Assembly (NCBI GenBank): GCA_963830725.1
Contig: CAWHNO010000010.1
Span: forward strand, 62,001 to 126,000
Direction: 5' to 3'
Source of the DNA: DASSUW01 sp963830725
GTDB taxonomy: Bacteria; Actinomycetota; Thermoleophilia; Solirubrobacterales; Solirubrobacteraceae
DNA length: 64,000 nt
This document shows positions 51,766-60,468 of the stretch, piece by piece. The translations under genes and the position numbers were made by a program. Within the stretch, counting starts at the first letter, position 1; each line of letters starts with the position of its first letter. The notes under the pieces were generated by a model, which had not been told where the DNA came from, ran no database searches, and worked only from the letters and a program-made list of their open reading frames with translations.

Positions 51766-51838
51766 GGAACCCCTGAGGTTGACAGCGGCCGGGGGCCGTG
51801 GGACGGTCGCTCCGGAGCTGAGAGCGGTGTACCTGGCG

Positions 51839-53362
51839 ATGAGATGGCGGTGGTCTGCAGGCGTACTCCTCGCTGCGGTCGTCGCCACGGTCGTTGCCTC
51901 CGCCTCCGGCGATTCGCAGATGGCGGCGCAGTCGCTGCCGGGGCTCGTCGCGCCCGGTCCCAATGCGTGCCTGCCCGGCACGGGGTCGCGCAACTGGTGC
52001 GGCGACGCCGGGCCGGCCACGCGCGCGAAACTGGCCGGACCCGAGGACATGGCGCTCGCCGCGGACGGCTCGCTGGTCATCGCCGACACCGGGAACAACG
52101 TGATCCGCCGTGTGACGCCGGACGGCGTGATCGGCACGCTCGCCGGGGACGGAGCCATCCCGCGCCGCGCACCGCGCGCCGTCGAGCCTGCCGCACGGCC
52201 TCGGTTCGATCGTCCGAGCGGCGTCGCGGTCGCCCCCGACGGCTCCGTTCTCGTCGCCGATACCGGCAACGACGCGATCCGGCGCATCACGGCGGACGGC
52301 AAGGTCCGGATCGTGCTCGGCGGTCGTCAAAGGCTGGGGGCGCGCCTGAGCGGCCCGCAGGACGTGGTGGCGCTGCCCAACGGCGATCTGCTGGTCGCGG
52401 ACACCTTTGGCCACCGTGTGCTGCGGCTCACGGCGTCGGGAGCGGTTGCCGTCGTCGCGGGAACCGGCGTGCGCGGCGTCGGTGGCGACGGCGGACCCGC
52501 GACGGATGCGCCGCTCGGCGAGCCGGTCCAGCTGGCGCCGCTGCCCGACGGCGGGCTGCTGATCGCCGACGAGCGGACGGGCCTGGTACGGCGCGTGGAT
52601 GCCGGCGGGATCATCTCCACCGCCGCGAGCGTGACCGACGAGCTGCTCGCCGGGGTGGCCCTGGCGCCGGACGGGGCCGTCCTCGCCACGCTCAGCGCCC
52701 AGCCGGGCGGGCGCGCGCCGACGAGGATCCTGCGGTTCGACCCGTCCGGGAGCTCGATCGCCGGCACCGGCCGGGACGGGTTCAACGGCGACGGCCCCGC
52801 GAGCGCGACCCGGCTCAGTCGGCCGCGCCAGCTCGTGATCGCGCCCGACGGCAGCCTCCTGATCGCCGAGCCCGGCAACGACCGCATCCGCCGGCTCACC
52901 GCCGACGGCCGACTGGTCAGCGTGGCCGGCAGCGACCAGCCGAGGCCCGACGTGCCCTCGGTACCGCAGAGCGACGATGGTGGAGGCGGCGCACCCGGGC
53001 CGCCCATGGGCGGCGGCGGTGGCGAGGGTCCGGGCGAAGACGTTCCGGCCTGCTTCGACCCGCACCCCAAGTTCCGCACGTTCAACTTCATACCGGCGCT
53101 CGACCGGACGTTGAAGGTCGGCAGGAAGGTGAAGGTACGTGTCCAGACCTCGGTGACTGCGCAGGTCGTGGTGAGGCTGGAGTTCGGTGGGGAGCGACTG
53201 GCGACCCGGACCAAGCGCGCTCGCAACGACCGCAGCGTTACGGCCGTGAAACTGAGCGCGAAGCTCGGCAAGGGAGCCCGCTACGTCATCGAGATGGAGG
53301 GCCGCGCGTTGAACGAGTCGCGTATCAAGCGCTGCGATCGCCGGTTCATAAGGCTGAGATGA
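51839..53362 (+). CDS. Secreted NHL-repeat beta-propeller protein
   Basis: 507 residues from ATG 51839 (signal MRWRWSAGVLLAAVVATVVA); the reading extends upstream to 51779, but the signal peptide fixes this start. Six or so NHL blades: DMALAADGSLVIADTGNNVIRRV, VAVAPDGSVLVADTGNDAIRRI, LLIADERTGLVRRV, LVIAPDGSLLIAEPGNDRIRRL. A Gly-rich linker and a basic Ig-like C-terminal domain (RTLKVGRKVKVRVQTS) follow. Coupled to the next membrane protein by an ATGA overlap. Confidence 0.82.
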   Translation: MRWRWSAGVLLAAVVATVVASASGDSQMAAQSLPGLVAPGPNACLPGTGSRNWCGDAGPATRAKLAGPEDMALAADGSLVIADTGNNVIRRVTPDGVIGTLAGDGAIPRRAPRAVEPAARPRFDRPSGVAVAPDGSVLVADTGNDAIRRITADGKVRIVLGGRQRLGARLSGPQDVVALPNGDLLVADTFGHRVLRLTASGAVAVVAGTGVRGVGGDGGPATDAPLGEPVQLAPLPDGGLLIADERTGLVRRVDAGGIISTAASVTDELLAGVALAPDGAVLATLSAQPGGRAPTRILRFDPSGSSIAGTGRDGFNGDGPASATRLSRPRQLVIAPDGSLLIAEPGNDRIRRLTADGRLVSVAGSDQPRPDVPSVPQSDDGGGGAPGPPMGGGGGEGPGEDVPACFDPHPKFRTFNFIPALDRTLKVGRKVKVRVQTSVTAQVVVRLEFGGERLATRTKRARNDRSVTAVKLSAKLGKGARYVIEMEGRALNESRIKRCDRRFIRLR

Positions 53363-54000
53363 CCGAGCCGACAGTCGAGCAGGCACCGGTCATCCGGCCA
53401 CCGGAGAGCACGAACGGGCATACGGTGCGCGAGCCGGCTCGCGGCGCTCGCCTACGAGCCGCGTTCTCGCGGACCCACGTCGTCATCGCCGCCGTCGCGG
53501 GCCTCGTCTCGGTCGGCGTCTCGCTGCTCTTCCAGCTCGCACCGGACCTAAAGCCCGATCCGCGTGACAGCGTGGGCGCCGACCTCGCGGTCGTGGCCGT
53601 CGAGCCCGGTGTCAGCGTCCGCGACTGGATCACGCGCGGCTTCCAGGGCGAGCAGCGCGTCGAGATGCTGCGCACGTACGACGGTCAGCTCGACTTCCGC
53701 GGCGAGCTGATCTACGTGCACGTGGCCGTCGACGGGCACAAGCACAAGGACGTCGGCCTCTCCTACGCCCTCTACGGTGCCCAGTCGCAGCGCCGGCTGT
53801 CCAACCGCCTTGGCTGGCTGGACTTCGCGAAGGTGCGGATCGAGGCGCCGAGCCAGCGCTCGGTCCAGTACCTGTTCGTGCCCGACCTGAGCTTCGAGCG
53901 CGACCTGTTCATCCGCGCGCAGCTCAGCACCGGCGAGGGCGTGCTGGCCGTCGCCGACAGCGGCCGCCTCCACCGGGGCAAGCTGCGCCCGCCCGACTAG
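53359..54000 (+). CDS. Membrane protein of unknown function coupled to the NHL gene
   Basis: 213 residues. Cytoplasmic N-terminus, one membrane helix (THVVIAAVAGLVSVGVSLLF), then an extracellular domain with VHVAVDGHKHKDVGLSYALYG and SVQYLFVPDLSFERDLFIRAQLS. I do not recognise a family. The stop is followed at once by a strong hairpin (54002-54054), suggesting the end of the murB/NHL transcription unit. Confidence 0.65.
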   Translation: MTEPTVEQAPVIRPPESTNGHTVREPARGARLRAAFSRTHVVIAAVAGLVSVGVSLLFQLAPDLKPDPRDSVGADLAVVAVEPGVSVRDWITRGFQGEQRVEMLRTYDGQLDFRGELIYVHVAVDGHKHKDVGLSYALYGAQSQRRLSNRLGWLDFAKVRIEAPSQRSVQYLFVPDLSFERDLFIRAQLSTGEGVLAVADSGRLHRGKLRPPD

Positions 54001-54001
54001 T

Positions 54002-54054
54002 GTCGCGATTCATAAGTTCGGTCGCAGGCTGCCATCGAACTTCCGAATCGCGAC
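54002..54054 (+). terminator. Strong stem-loop after the membrane-protein gene
   Basis: GTCGCGATTC/GAATCGCGAC (10 bp) and AGTTCG/CGAACT (6 bp) are stacked around a 3x3 internal loop, with a 15-base terminal loop. It begins one base after the stop codon. No T-tract. The remaining bases to 54124 hold no other clear feature except a short A/T-poor stretch before the next start. Confidence 0.5.
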
Positions 54055-54124
54055 GCTGGCGCTGAACGTGGGATTCGGGTTTGTCACCGCCCCGCGGGAT
54101 GAGCTGAGCCGCTAGCGTCCTCCC

Positions 54125-55657
54125 ATGAGCGAAGTGCGGGTCGGAGTGCTGCTCGCCGGGCCTCGTCTCGCGGCATGGGCGGCGTGGATCCTGCGCGCGA
54201 TCGTCGATCACCGCGATCTCACGCTCGCGCTCGCGATCATGGCGCCTGCTCCGGCTTCGGCGCGCCCGACGTTCTTCGCGCTCTACGAATGGCTCGACCG
54301 CCGGCTGTTCCGGAGCGATCCCGACGCGTCCGAGACCGTGGACTGCTCCGCGCTCCTCGCGGGCGTGCCTCGGGAGGCGGCGGTCGACGTGATCCTCCGA
54401 CTCGGCGGCGCGCCGGCAGGCGGCGAACTGATGAAGGCGCCCGCGTACGGCGTCTGGTCGCCTCGGTGGGGTCGCGGGGGGGATACCGCGCCGCCGCTGT
54501 TCTGGGAGCTGTCCGCCCGCGCGCCCGTCGTCGAATGCACGCTGGAGATGCAGGACGGGGACGGAACCGCGGAGATCGCACGCTCGACGTCCCGGACCGA
54601 CGTGATCTCGCTGGAGCGCAACCGCAACGTTGCGTACTGGAAGGGCGCGGAGCTCGTGATGCGCTGCCTCGACGATCTCGCGTCCGGCCGCCGGCATCCC
54701 GCAGGCACCGCCCCTGCCCTCAGACGGACAGGCGCTGCTCCGAACGACGCAGTCACCGCACGCCACGCCGTCGCGATCGCCGGCCGGGTCGCCCGGCGCA
54801 AGCTGCACGCGGCGGCGCGCCAGTATCAGTGGTTCATGGGCGTCCGCCGGCGCCCTGCCGATCGCCTGCCGCAGGACGACTCGAGGCCGTGGCGACCGGT
54901 GATACCACCGCCCGACCGGTCCTACGCGGACCCGTTCGTCTTCCAGCACGCAGAGCACACGTACGTGTTCTTCGAGGAGTTCATCCATCGCACCCGGCTC
55001 GGAGGGCTGGCGGTGGGCCGCCTGGGGCCCGACGGCGCACTGTGCGACGTCGAACCGGTCCTGCCCTGCGCGCATCACACCTCGTACCCGTATGTCTTCC
55101 GCCACGACGGACGCGTGTTCATGATCCCCGAGGCGGGCGACGTCCGCCGCGTGACGCTGTTCGCGGCGACGCGCCCACCGATCGAGTGGGAGCCGGTCGC
55201 GACGCTGCTGGAGGGCATCGACGCCGTCGACGCGACGGTCCAAGCGCACGGCGGGATGCTCTGGATGTGGTTGACCGTCCGCGACGAGACGTTCCTCTAC
55301 CTCAGCGACCGGATCGACTCCGGCTGGACGCCGCACCCGTGCAATCCCGTCGTCGCCGACGCGCGAACGGCGCGGCCCGCAGGGCGGCCCTTCCAGATCG
55401 CGGATCGCCTGATCAGGCCGTCACAGAACGGCGCGGAACGGTACGGCGGCCGCGTCGTGTTCAACGAGGTCTGCGTGCTCACGCCGGACGCGTACCGCGA
55501 GCGCGCGTGCGGCTCGCTCGGCCCGGAGTGGGCCGGCCGGGCCAACTTCGCCGCGCACACGTACACGTTCGACGGCGGGTGGGAGGCGACGGACGGGCTG
55601 CGGACGTTCGCGCGCTTCAGCGGCGCACGGCGGAGAACTGCCACGACGCCGGGCTGA
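54125..55657 (+). CDS. GINT1-like protein: formyltransferase-like N-terminal domain plus five-bladed propeller glycosyl-transfer domain
   Basis: 510 residues. The N-terminal roughly 200 residues (VRVGVLLAGPRLAAWAAWILRAI, EVDVILRLGG-type segment) resemble formyltransferase-like domains seen in bacterial polysaccharide loci. The C-terminal part has RSYADPFVFQHAEHTYVFFEEF, HTSYPYVFRHDGRVFMIPEAGD, VRRVTLFAATRPPIEWE and DAVDATVQAHGGMLWMW, the hallmark of the glucosamine inositolphosphorylceramide transferase (GINT1)-like domain. Probably acts on a cell-surface glycan or glycolipid. Overlaps the convergent FkbM gene by 41 bases. Confidence 0.75.
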   Translation: MSEVRVGVLLAGPRLAAWAAWILRAIVDHRDLTLALAIMAPAPASARPTFFALYEWLDRRLFRSDPDASETVDCSALLAGVPREAAVDVILRLGGAPAGGELMKAPAYGVWSPRWGRGGDTAPPLFWELSARAPVVECTLEMQDGDGTAEIARSTSRTDVISLERNRNVAYWKGAELVMRCLDDLASGRRHPAGTAPALRRTGAAPNDAVTARHAVAIAGRVARRKLHAAARQYQWFMGVRRRPADRLPQDDSRPWRPVIPPPDRSYADPFVFQHAEHTYVFFEEFIHRTRLGGLAVGRLGPDGALCDVEPVLPCAHHTSYPYVFRHDGRVFMIPEAGDVRRVTLFAATRPPIEWEPVATLLEGIDAVDATVQAHGGMLWMWLTVRDETFLYLSDRIDSGWTPHPCNPVVADARTARPAGRPFQIADRLIRPSQNGAERYGGRVVFNEVCVLTPDAYRERACGSLGPEWAGRANFAAHTYTFDGGWEATDGLRTFARFSGARRRTATTPG

Positions 55658-56387
55658 ACACATCCACGTGCACGTCGAAGTCGCCGAGCAGGGCGAAGAA
55701 CGCGTCCGGCTCGACGGGGACGAGGCCCGGGTGCAGCTCGCCCGCGATCGCCTGGACGGTCCCGAGCCGCGAGGCGTTGGCGAGCACGTCGTACTCCGCG
55801 CCCTCGACATCGAGCTTGAGCAGGTCGATGCGATCGACCCGGAGCTCCTCGATGATGTCGTCGAGCCCGACCGTGTGGACGGCGACGTCCTGGCCTGCGC
55901 CGTCCTGGGCGAACAACGACGATGCGAGCGAGTTGCTCGACGAATGCAGGACCGCTTCGCCGGGGCCGGCGGCGGCCGCGCGCGGATCGATCGTGACCCC
56001 CTCCAGCGCGCACACGTTCGCCTGCAGCCGGCCGAACGACTCCGGGTCGGGCTCGAAGCCGTGGATCTCGGCGCCGGGATGCCGCTGGCGGAAGAACACG
56101 ATCGAGCTTCCGATGTGGCTGCCGAGGTCCACGATCACCCGGGCGTCGTCGACGCCCGGGACGTCGTAGAGCCCGTCGACGAGCACCTCGCCGACCGTCG
56201 CCAGGTCCGCGGCGCCCGACAGCTGCAGCGCGAAGCGCCGGCCACCCTGCGTCACCGCGACCCGCACCGGCCGCCCCCGGCCCCGGCGCAGTGGCAGCCA
56301 CACAGCGGCCAACATGAGCTTCGCCTTGCCGGCCGGCGACGGCGCGAGCGGCGCCAGGTGGCGGCCGTGGGCGAGCGCGTGAGCCAC
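55617..56387 (-). CDS. FkbM-family SAM-dependent methyltransferase
   Basis: 256 residues from GTG 56387, just after the aroF stop at 56423. FkbM core: VIVDLGSHIGSSIVFFRQRHPGA (SAM site), IHGFEPDPESFGRLQANV, LLKLDVEGAEYDVLANA. Methylates hydroxyl groups of sugars, polyketides or other metabolites. It follows aroF on the same strand, so it may be part of the chorismate cluster. Its convergent neighbour is a glycan-type enzyme, so a polysaccharide substrate is the alternative. Confidence 0.82.
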   Translation of the reverse strand: MAHALAHGRHLAPLAPSPAGKAKLMLAAVWLPLRRGRGRPVRVAVTQGGRRFALQLSGAADLATVGEVLVDGLYDVPGVDDARVIVDLGSHIGSSIVFFRQRHPGAEIHGFEPDPESFGRLQANVCALEGVTIDPRAAAAGPGEAVLHSSSNSLASSLFAQDGAGQDVAVHTVGLDDIIEELRVDRIDLLKLDVEGAEYDVLANASRLGTVQAIAGELHPGLVPVEPDAFFALLGDFDVHVDVFSPASWQFSAVRR

Positions 56388-56422
56388 GCCCCGGACCCGC
56401 CGCGTCGCGCGACGCGACAGGC

Positions 56423-57472
56423 TCAGCCGACGGCCCTGCCCATGACCGCCACGAGGCCGGTGATCTCGTCCGCGAACGCGCCGAACTGCGCGCAGCGGAG
56501 CAGCTGTGGAGCGTCGCACAACGCCTCCTCGGGCCGTGGGTGGACCTCGACGATGATCCCGTCGGCACCGGCCGCCACCGCGGCGCGGGCCATCGCGGGC
56601 ACCAGCTCGCGGCGGCCGGCCGCGTGCGAGGGGTCGACGATCACCGGCAGGTGCGTGAGCTCCTTGAGCACGGGGATGGCGCCGATGTCGAGGGTGAAGC
56701 GGGTGGACGACTCGAACGTGCGGATGCCGCGCTCGCACAGGATCACCCGCGGGTTGCCCTCGTTGACGATGTACTCCGCGGCCATCAGCAGCTCCTCCAC
56801 CGACGACGACGGCCCGCGCTTGAGCAGGACCGGGCGGTCACAGCGGCCGACCTCGGTCAGGAGCAGGAAGTTGGACATGTTGCGGGCGCCGATCTGGATG
56901 ACGTCGGCGACCTCGGCGACCGCCTCGACCTGCCGCGGGTCGAGCAGCTCCGTCACCACCGGGAGGCCGGTCTCGTCGCGGGCCTCGTCGAGGATCGCGA
57001 GTGCCTCGCTGCCGAGGCCGCGGAAGCTGTACGGCGAGGTGCGCGGCTTGAACGCGCCGCCCCGCAGCATGGTCGCGCCGGCGGCGTGCACCGCGCGAGC
57101 GGTCGCAAGCGTCTGCTCGCGGGACTCGACCGTGCAGGGACCGGCGATGAGGGCGAAGTGCTCACCGCCCACGCGGCGGCCGCGGACCTGGATGACGGTC
57201 GCCTCCGGCGAGGACTCCCGCGAGACGAGCTTGTACGGCTTGGAGACCGGCAAGACGCGATCGACGCCTGCCATGCCGTCGAGCGCGGTGCGGCCGAGCA
57301 GCGACGCGTCGCCGATCGCGCCGATGACCGTCGACTCCCGTCCCGGGGCGACGCGCGCGTGTGCACCGGCGGCGGCCAGCCGGTCGAGGACGTCCTCCAC
57401 GTGGTCGTCCGCCGACGCGGAGCTCATCACGACGACGAACTGCAGCTCGTGCGCGCCGTTGGCCTCGATCAC
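56423..57472 (-). CDS. aroF: 3-deoxy-7-phosphoheptulonate (DAHP) synthase, type I-beta with N-terminal regulatory domain
   Basis: 349 residues from GTG 57472, overlapping the pabC stop (GTGA). N-terminal roughly 80 residues form a ferredoxin-like regulatory domain (LQFVVVMSSASADDHVEDVL). Barrel motifs: AGPCTVESREQ, LRGGAFKPRTSPYSF, DVIQIGARNMSNF, RPVLLKRGPSSSVEEL, DPSHAAGRRELV. First step of the shikimate pathway. Its coupling to pabC suggests that this enzyme supplies chorismate specifically for the aminodeoxychorismate branch. Confidence 0.93.
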   Translation of the reverse strand: MIEANGAHELQFVVVMSSASADDHVEDVLDRLAAAGAHARVAPGRESTVIGAIGDASLLGRTALDGMAGVDRVLPVSKPYKLVSRESSPEATVIQVRGRRVGGEHFALIAGPCTVESREQTLATARAVHAAGATMLRGGAFKPRTSPYSFRGLGSEALAILDEARDETGLPVVTELLDPRQVEAVAEVADVIQIGARNMSNFLLLTEVGRCDRPVLLKRGPSSSVEELLMAAEYIVNEGNPRVILCERGIRTFESSTRFTLDIGAIPVLKELTHLPVIVDPSHAAGRRELVPAMARAAVAAGADGIIVEVHPRPEEALCDAPQLLRCAQFGAFADEITGLVAVMGRAVG

Positions 57473-58191
57473 GGACCGACCCCCCAGAGGCTGCGGAGGG
57501 CGTCGGCGACGGCGGCGGCGACCGGGCCCTCGCGCCAGCTCGTCAGCTGCTCGTAGCCGTACACCGGCTCGACGCCGCGCACCGACCCGGTGAGGAACAC
57601 CTCGTCGGCCGCGAGCAGACGCGCCAGCGAGACCGGCTCCTCGCGCACCGTCGTGAGCTCGAGCACCCGCCTGCGGGTGACGCCCGGGAGGATCCGGCCG
57701 TCGGCCGGGGGCGTGACGATCTGCCCCTTCTCGACCAGGAAGACGTTCGCGCGCGAGGCTTCCAGCACGCGCTCGTCGGCGTCGATGACCAGGGCGACGG
57801 CACCGCGGTCGGCGGCCTCCGCCTCGGCGAGCAGGCGGCGGTCGGCCCACTTGTGCGCCCCGAGCCCGCCCTCGACCACGAGCCGGCGCAGCCGGACGGC
57901 GCGATCCCAGGCGGGGAAGACGGCAGCGCGCTCGACCGTCGCCACCACGACGTCGGCGGCCGGCCGGCCGGCGCCGTTCGGCGCCACGGTCAGCCTCAGC
58001 CGCCCGAGCTCCGCGCCGCGGGCGCCGCTGGTCGCGAGCGCCTCCAGATCTTCCGCGGCGGGTTCCGTGTAGAGCGCCGAGACGCTGGCCCGCAGCCGCT
58101 CGAGATGCCGCGCGAGCTCGACCGGTCGGCCGGCGGTCACGAGCATCGTCTCGAACACGCCGCGGGCAGGGTCGGGGAGACTACGCCGCAT
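57469..58191 (-). CDS. pabC: Aminodeoxychorismate lyase / class IV aminotransferase
   Basis: 240 residues from ATG 58191. PLP fold type IV: RGVFETMLV, ARHLERLRASVSAL, GLGAHKWADRRLL with the PLP Lys, LEASRANVFLVEKG and GITRRRVLEL-type GVTRRRVLEL. Converts 4-amino-4-deoxychorismate to p-aminobenzoate and pyruvate; a branched-chain or D-amino-acid aminotransferase is the alternative, but pabAB nearby favours PabC. Its start codon overlaps that of the divergent GNAT gene at CATG (58189-58192). Confidence 0.85.
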   Translation of the reverse strand: MRRSLPDPARGVFETMLVTAGRPVELARHLERLRASVSALYTEPAAEDLEALATSGARGAELGRLRLTVAPNGAGRPAADVVVATVERAAVFPAWDRAVRLRRLVVEGGLGAHKWADRRLLAEAEAADRGAVALVIDADERVLEASRANVFLVEKGQIVTPPADGRILPGVTRRRVLELTTVREEPVSLARLLAADEVFLTGSVRGVEPVYGYEQLTSWREGPVAAAVADALRSLWGVGP

Positions 58192-58792
58192 GCAGCTGCG
58201 CGCCCTTGCCCGCGATTTCGCCTGCCTGGCCCGGTCGGGCCGGCTCGCGCCGATGCTCAAGGGCCTGAAGTCCGGCGCCGCCGAGAACGAGCTCCTCGTG
58301 ATCGTCAAGCGGCTCGACGACATCGCGGGCGTCACGCCTGCGCCGGAGGTCAGCCTCGAGGACCTCGACGCCTCCGCCCTCCCGGCGCTGGCGAGCTTCA
58401 ACCGCCGCCGTTGCGCCACCCGGGCGACGGATCGCATGGCGGCCGACCTGGCGGCGGGCCGCCGCGGGTTCGTCGGCCGGGCCGGCAACGAGATCGCCGG
58501 CTACTACTGGTGGGTGGACGCCGGCACGGGGCACCCGCATCTCGGCCGGCTCGGGGTCGGCCTCGGGCCGCGCGACGTCTACGGCTACGACTTCTTCCTG
58601 GCCGAGGAGCACCGCGGCGGCGGGCGGGCGGGGGAGTTCCTGTACGGCGTCGAGACGGCGCTGGCGGGGCGCGGCTACGAGACCCTGTGGGGGTACGTGC
58701 GGGCGGACAACCGGCCGGCACGGTGGCTGTACAGCGTGCGTGGCTATGAGGTGACGGGAAGCGTGCATGTCAAGCCGTTGCGGCTGCTCTAG
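58190..58792 (+). CDS. GNAT-family N-acetyltransferase
   Basis: 200 residues. GNAT fold in the second half: AGNEIAGYYWWVDAGTG, YGYDFFLAEEHRGGGRAGEFLYGVETALAGRG (acetyl-CoA loop RGGGRAGE), YVRADNRPARWLYSVRGYE. The substrate is unknown; in this cluster an amine such as p-aminobenzoate is conceivable. The listed ATG overlaps the pabC start codon; a start further down, such as ATG 58253, would leave room for promoters. The stop lies inside a palindrome shared with the convergent ligase. Confidence 0.75.
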   Translation: MQLRALARDFACLARSGRLAPMLKGLKSGAAENELLVIVKRLDDIAGVTPAPEVSLEDLDASALPALASFNRRRCATRATDRMAADLAAGRRGFVGRAGNEIAGYYWWVDAGTGHPHLGRLGVGLGPRDVYGYDFFLAEEHRGGGRAGEFLYGVETALAGRGYETLWGYVRADNRPARWLYSVRGYEVTGSVHVKPLRLL

Positions 58793-58806
58793 TGTCCCGA
58801 CACTAG
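58789..58806. terminator. Perfect palindrome between convergent GNAT and ligase genes
   Basis: CTAGTGTC, two-base loop CC, GACACTAG. It contains the GNAT stop codon and abuts the ligase stop (58807), so it could terminate both transcripts. The 8-bp stem is short and has no T-tract. Confidence 0.45.
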
Positions 58807-60204
58807 TCACACCAGGTACTTCCTGAGGATCTTCCCCAACGGGCTCTTGGGGATCTCGTCGCGGAACTCGACCACGCGCGGCACCTTGAACGTGGCCAGC
58901 CGCGCGGCGCAGAACTCGATCACCTCCTGCTCGCCGCAGCCGTCGCCCGCCACCACGACCGCCTTGACGGTCTCGTCGTCGCCGTTGCTGCCGGCCACCG
59001 CGACGACGACGGCCTCGCGCACCTTCGGATGCGCGGCGACCACATCCTCGACCTCGACCGGGTCGACCTTGTGGCCGGCCACCTCGATCAGCAGCTTCTT
59101 GCGCCCGGTGACGTACAGCCGCCCGTCCTCGTCGAGCCACCCGAGATCGCCGGTCAGGTACCAGCCGTCGCGGAAGACGCGCTCGTTGAGCTCCTCCATG
59201 TCGGCGTAGCCGGCTGTCATCGCCGGGCTCGAGACCGCGATCTCGTCGTCGTCGCGGATCTCGACGCGCACATCGCCGACCGGCGTGCCGACCGAGGTGA
59301 AGCTCGCCGCCGGGTCGTCGTCGAGGTTGGCGGTCAGCGTGCCGGTCTCGGTCGACCCGTAGAGGCCGCGGATCGGCACGCCGAAGCGCAGCAGGAAGGC
59401 GTCGATCGTCGGCCGCGGAAGCGCCGTGCCCGCGGAGAAGCACAGGCGCAGCGCGGAGAGATCCGCCTCGCCCGGGGCCTCGGCCAGCAGCCGGAAGACG
59501 TACGGGACGCCCGGGAACACCGTCACCGCCTCGTCCTCGAGCAGGTCGAGCGCACGCCGGCGCGAGAGGACGAAGGGATGCGAGTCGTCGAGGAACACCA
59601 GCGTGGCGCCGTTGCGGATGGCCGCGATCAGGCAGCAGCCCATGGCGTAGGTGTGGAAGAGCGGGATCGCGCAGAACAGACGGTCGTCGGGGTGGATCCA
59701 GTCGTAGCTCTCCGCCTCCGCCCACAGCTGGCCGTGCGTCCGCGCCAGCCGCTTCGGGCGCCCGGTGGACCCGGACGAGAACTGGTACACGATCGGCTGC
59801 TCGCCTGGGCAGATCCCCAGCGCCAGCGACTCGGGCGCGAGCAGCTCGGCGGGCGTCAGCCAGCGCACGCCATCCGCGGCGGCCATCGGCTGCGGCGCGA
59901 TCGCCGTGCGGGCGCCGCACGCCCGCAGGCAGAAGTTCAGCTCGTCCGGCTGGAACTGCGGGTTGAGCGGGACGACGACGGCGCCGAGGCCGGCGACGGC
60001 GAGGAACGAGGTCACGAAGTCGGGCCCGTTCGGCAGGATGAGCGCGACGGCGTCGCCCGCGACCACGTCCCGGGCCGCGAGGCCGTGAGCGGTGCGCTCG
60101 ACGCGCTCGAGCAGCTCCGCGTGGCCGATGCGCCGCTCGCCGTAGACGAGCGCCGGATGGTCCGGCCGGCGGGCGGCGTTCGCGTACAGGAAGCCGTTCA
60201 CCAC
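58807..60204 (-). CDS. Acyl-AMP ligase / acyl-CoA synthetase (ANL superfamily), copy 1
   Basis: 465 residues. ANL motifs: YQFSSGSTGRPKR (P-loop), AIPLFHTYAMG, YGSTETGTL, DGWYLTGDLGWLDEDGRLYVTGRKKLLI and catalytic Lys in PKSPLGKILRK. It activates a carboxylic acid as acyl-AMP and transfers it to CoA or a carrier protein. The overlap with the ACP gene (7 bases) suggests that ACP is the acceptor. It is paralogous to the ligase at 60469, and the pair probably arose by duplication. Confidence 0.9.
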   Translation of the reverse strand: MVNGFLYANAARRPDHPALVYGERRIGHAELLERVERTAHGLAARDVVAGDAVALILPNGPDFVTSFLAVAGLGAVVVPLNPQFQPDELNFCLRACGARTAIAPQPMAAADGVRWLTPAELLAPESLALGICPGEQPIVYQFSSGSTGRPKRLARTHGQLWAEAESYDWIHPDDRLFCAIPLFHTYAMGCCLIAAIRNGATLVFLDDSHPFVLSRRRALDLLEDEAVTVFPGVPYVFRLLAEAPGEADLSALRLCFSAGTALPRPTIDAFLLRFGVPIRGLYGSTETGTLTANLDDDPAASFTSVGTPVGDVRVEIRDDDEIAVSSPAMTAGYADMEELNERVFRDGWYLTGDLGWLDEDGRLYVTGRKKLLIEVAGHKVDPVEVEDVVAAHPKVREAVVVAVAGSNGDDETVKAVVVAGDGCGEQEVIEFCAARLATFKVPRVVEFRDEIPKSPLGKILRKYLV

Positions 60205-60458
60205 GGCGCCGTCTCCGCCCGCCGCCGGCCGACATAGGCCTCGATCTGCGCGAGGCTCTGGAAGTTCCCCGGCACCAGGTCGGCGTCGGTCACGGCGATG
60301 CCGTACCGCTCCTCGAGGAAGGCGACGAGCTGCGTGACGCCGAGCGAGTCGATCAGCCCGCTCGCCAGCAGGTCATCGTCCGGCGCCAGCGACTGCGGCC
60401 CCTGGCCCATCGCGATCTCCTCGACGATGAAGGTCTCGAGCTCGGCGGTGACGCTCAT
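60198..60458 (-). CDS. Stand-alone acyl carrier protein
   Basis: 86 residues from ATG 60458. Phosphopantetheine site DSLG with Ser38 (ASGLIDSLGVTQLVAFLEE), preceded by the usual acidic helix. It sits between two acyl-AMP ligases and overlaps the downstream one by 7 bases. The sequence resembles carrier proteins of small secondary-metabolite loci more than the housekeeping fatty-acid AcpP. Confidence 0.88.
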   Translation of the reverse strand: MSVTAELETFIVEEIAMGQGPQSLAPDDDLLASGLIDSLGVTQLVAFLEERYGIAVTDADLVPGNFQSLAQIEAYVGRRRAETAPW

Positions 60459-60468
60459 CGCATCACCA

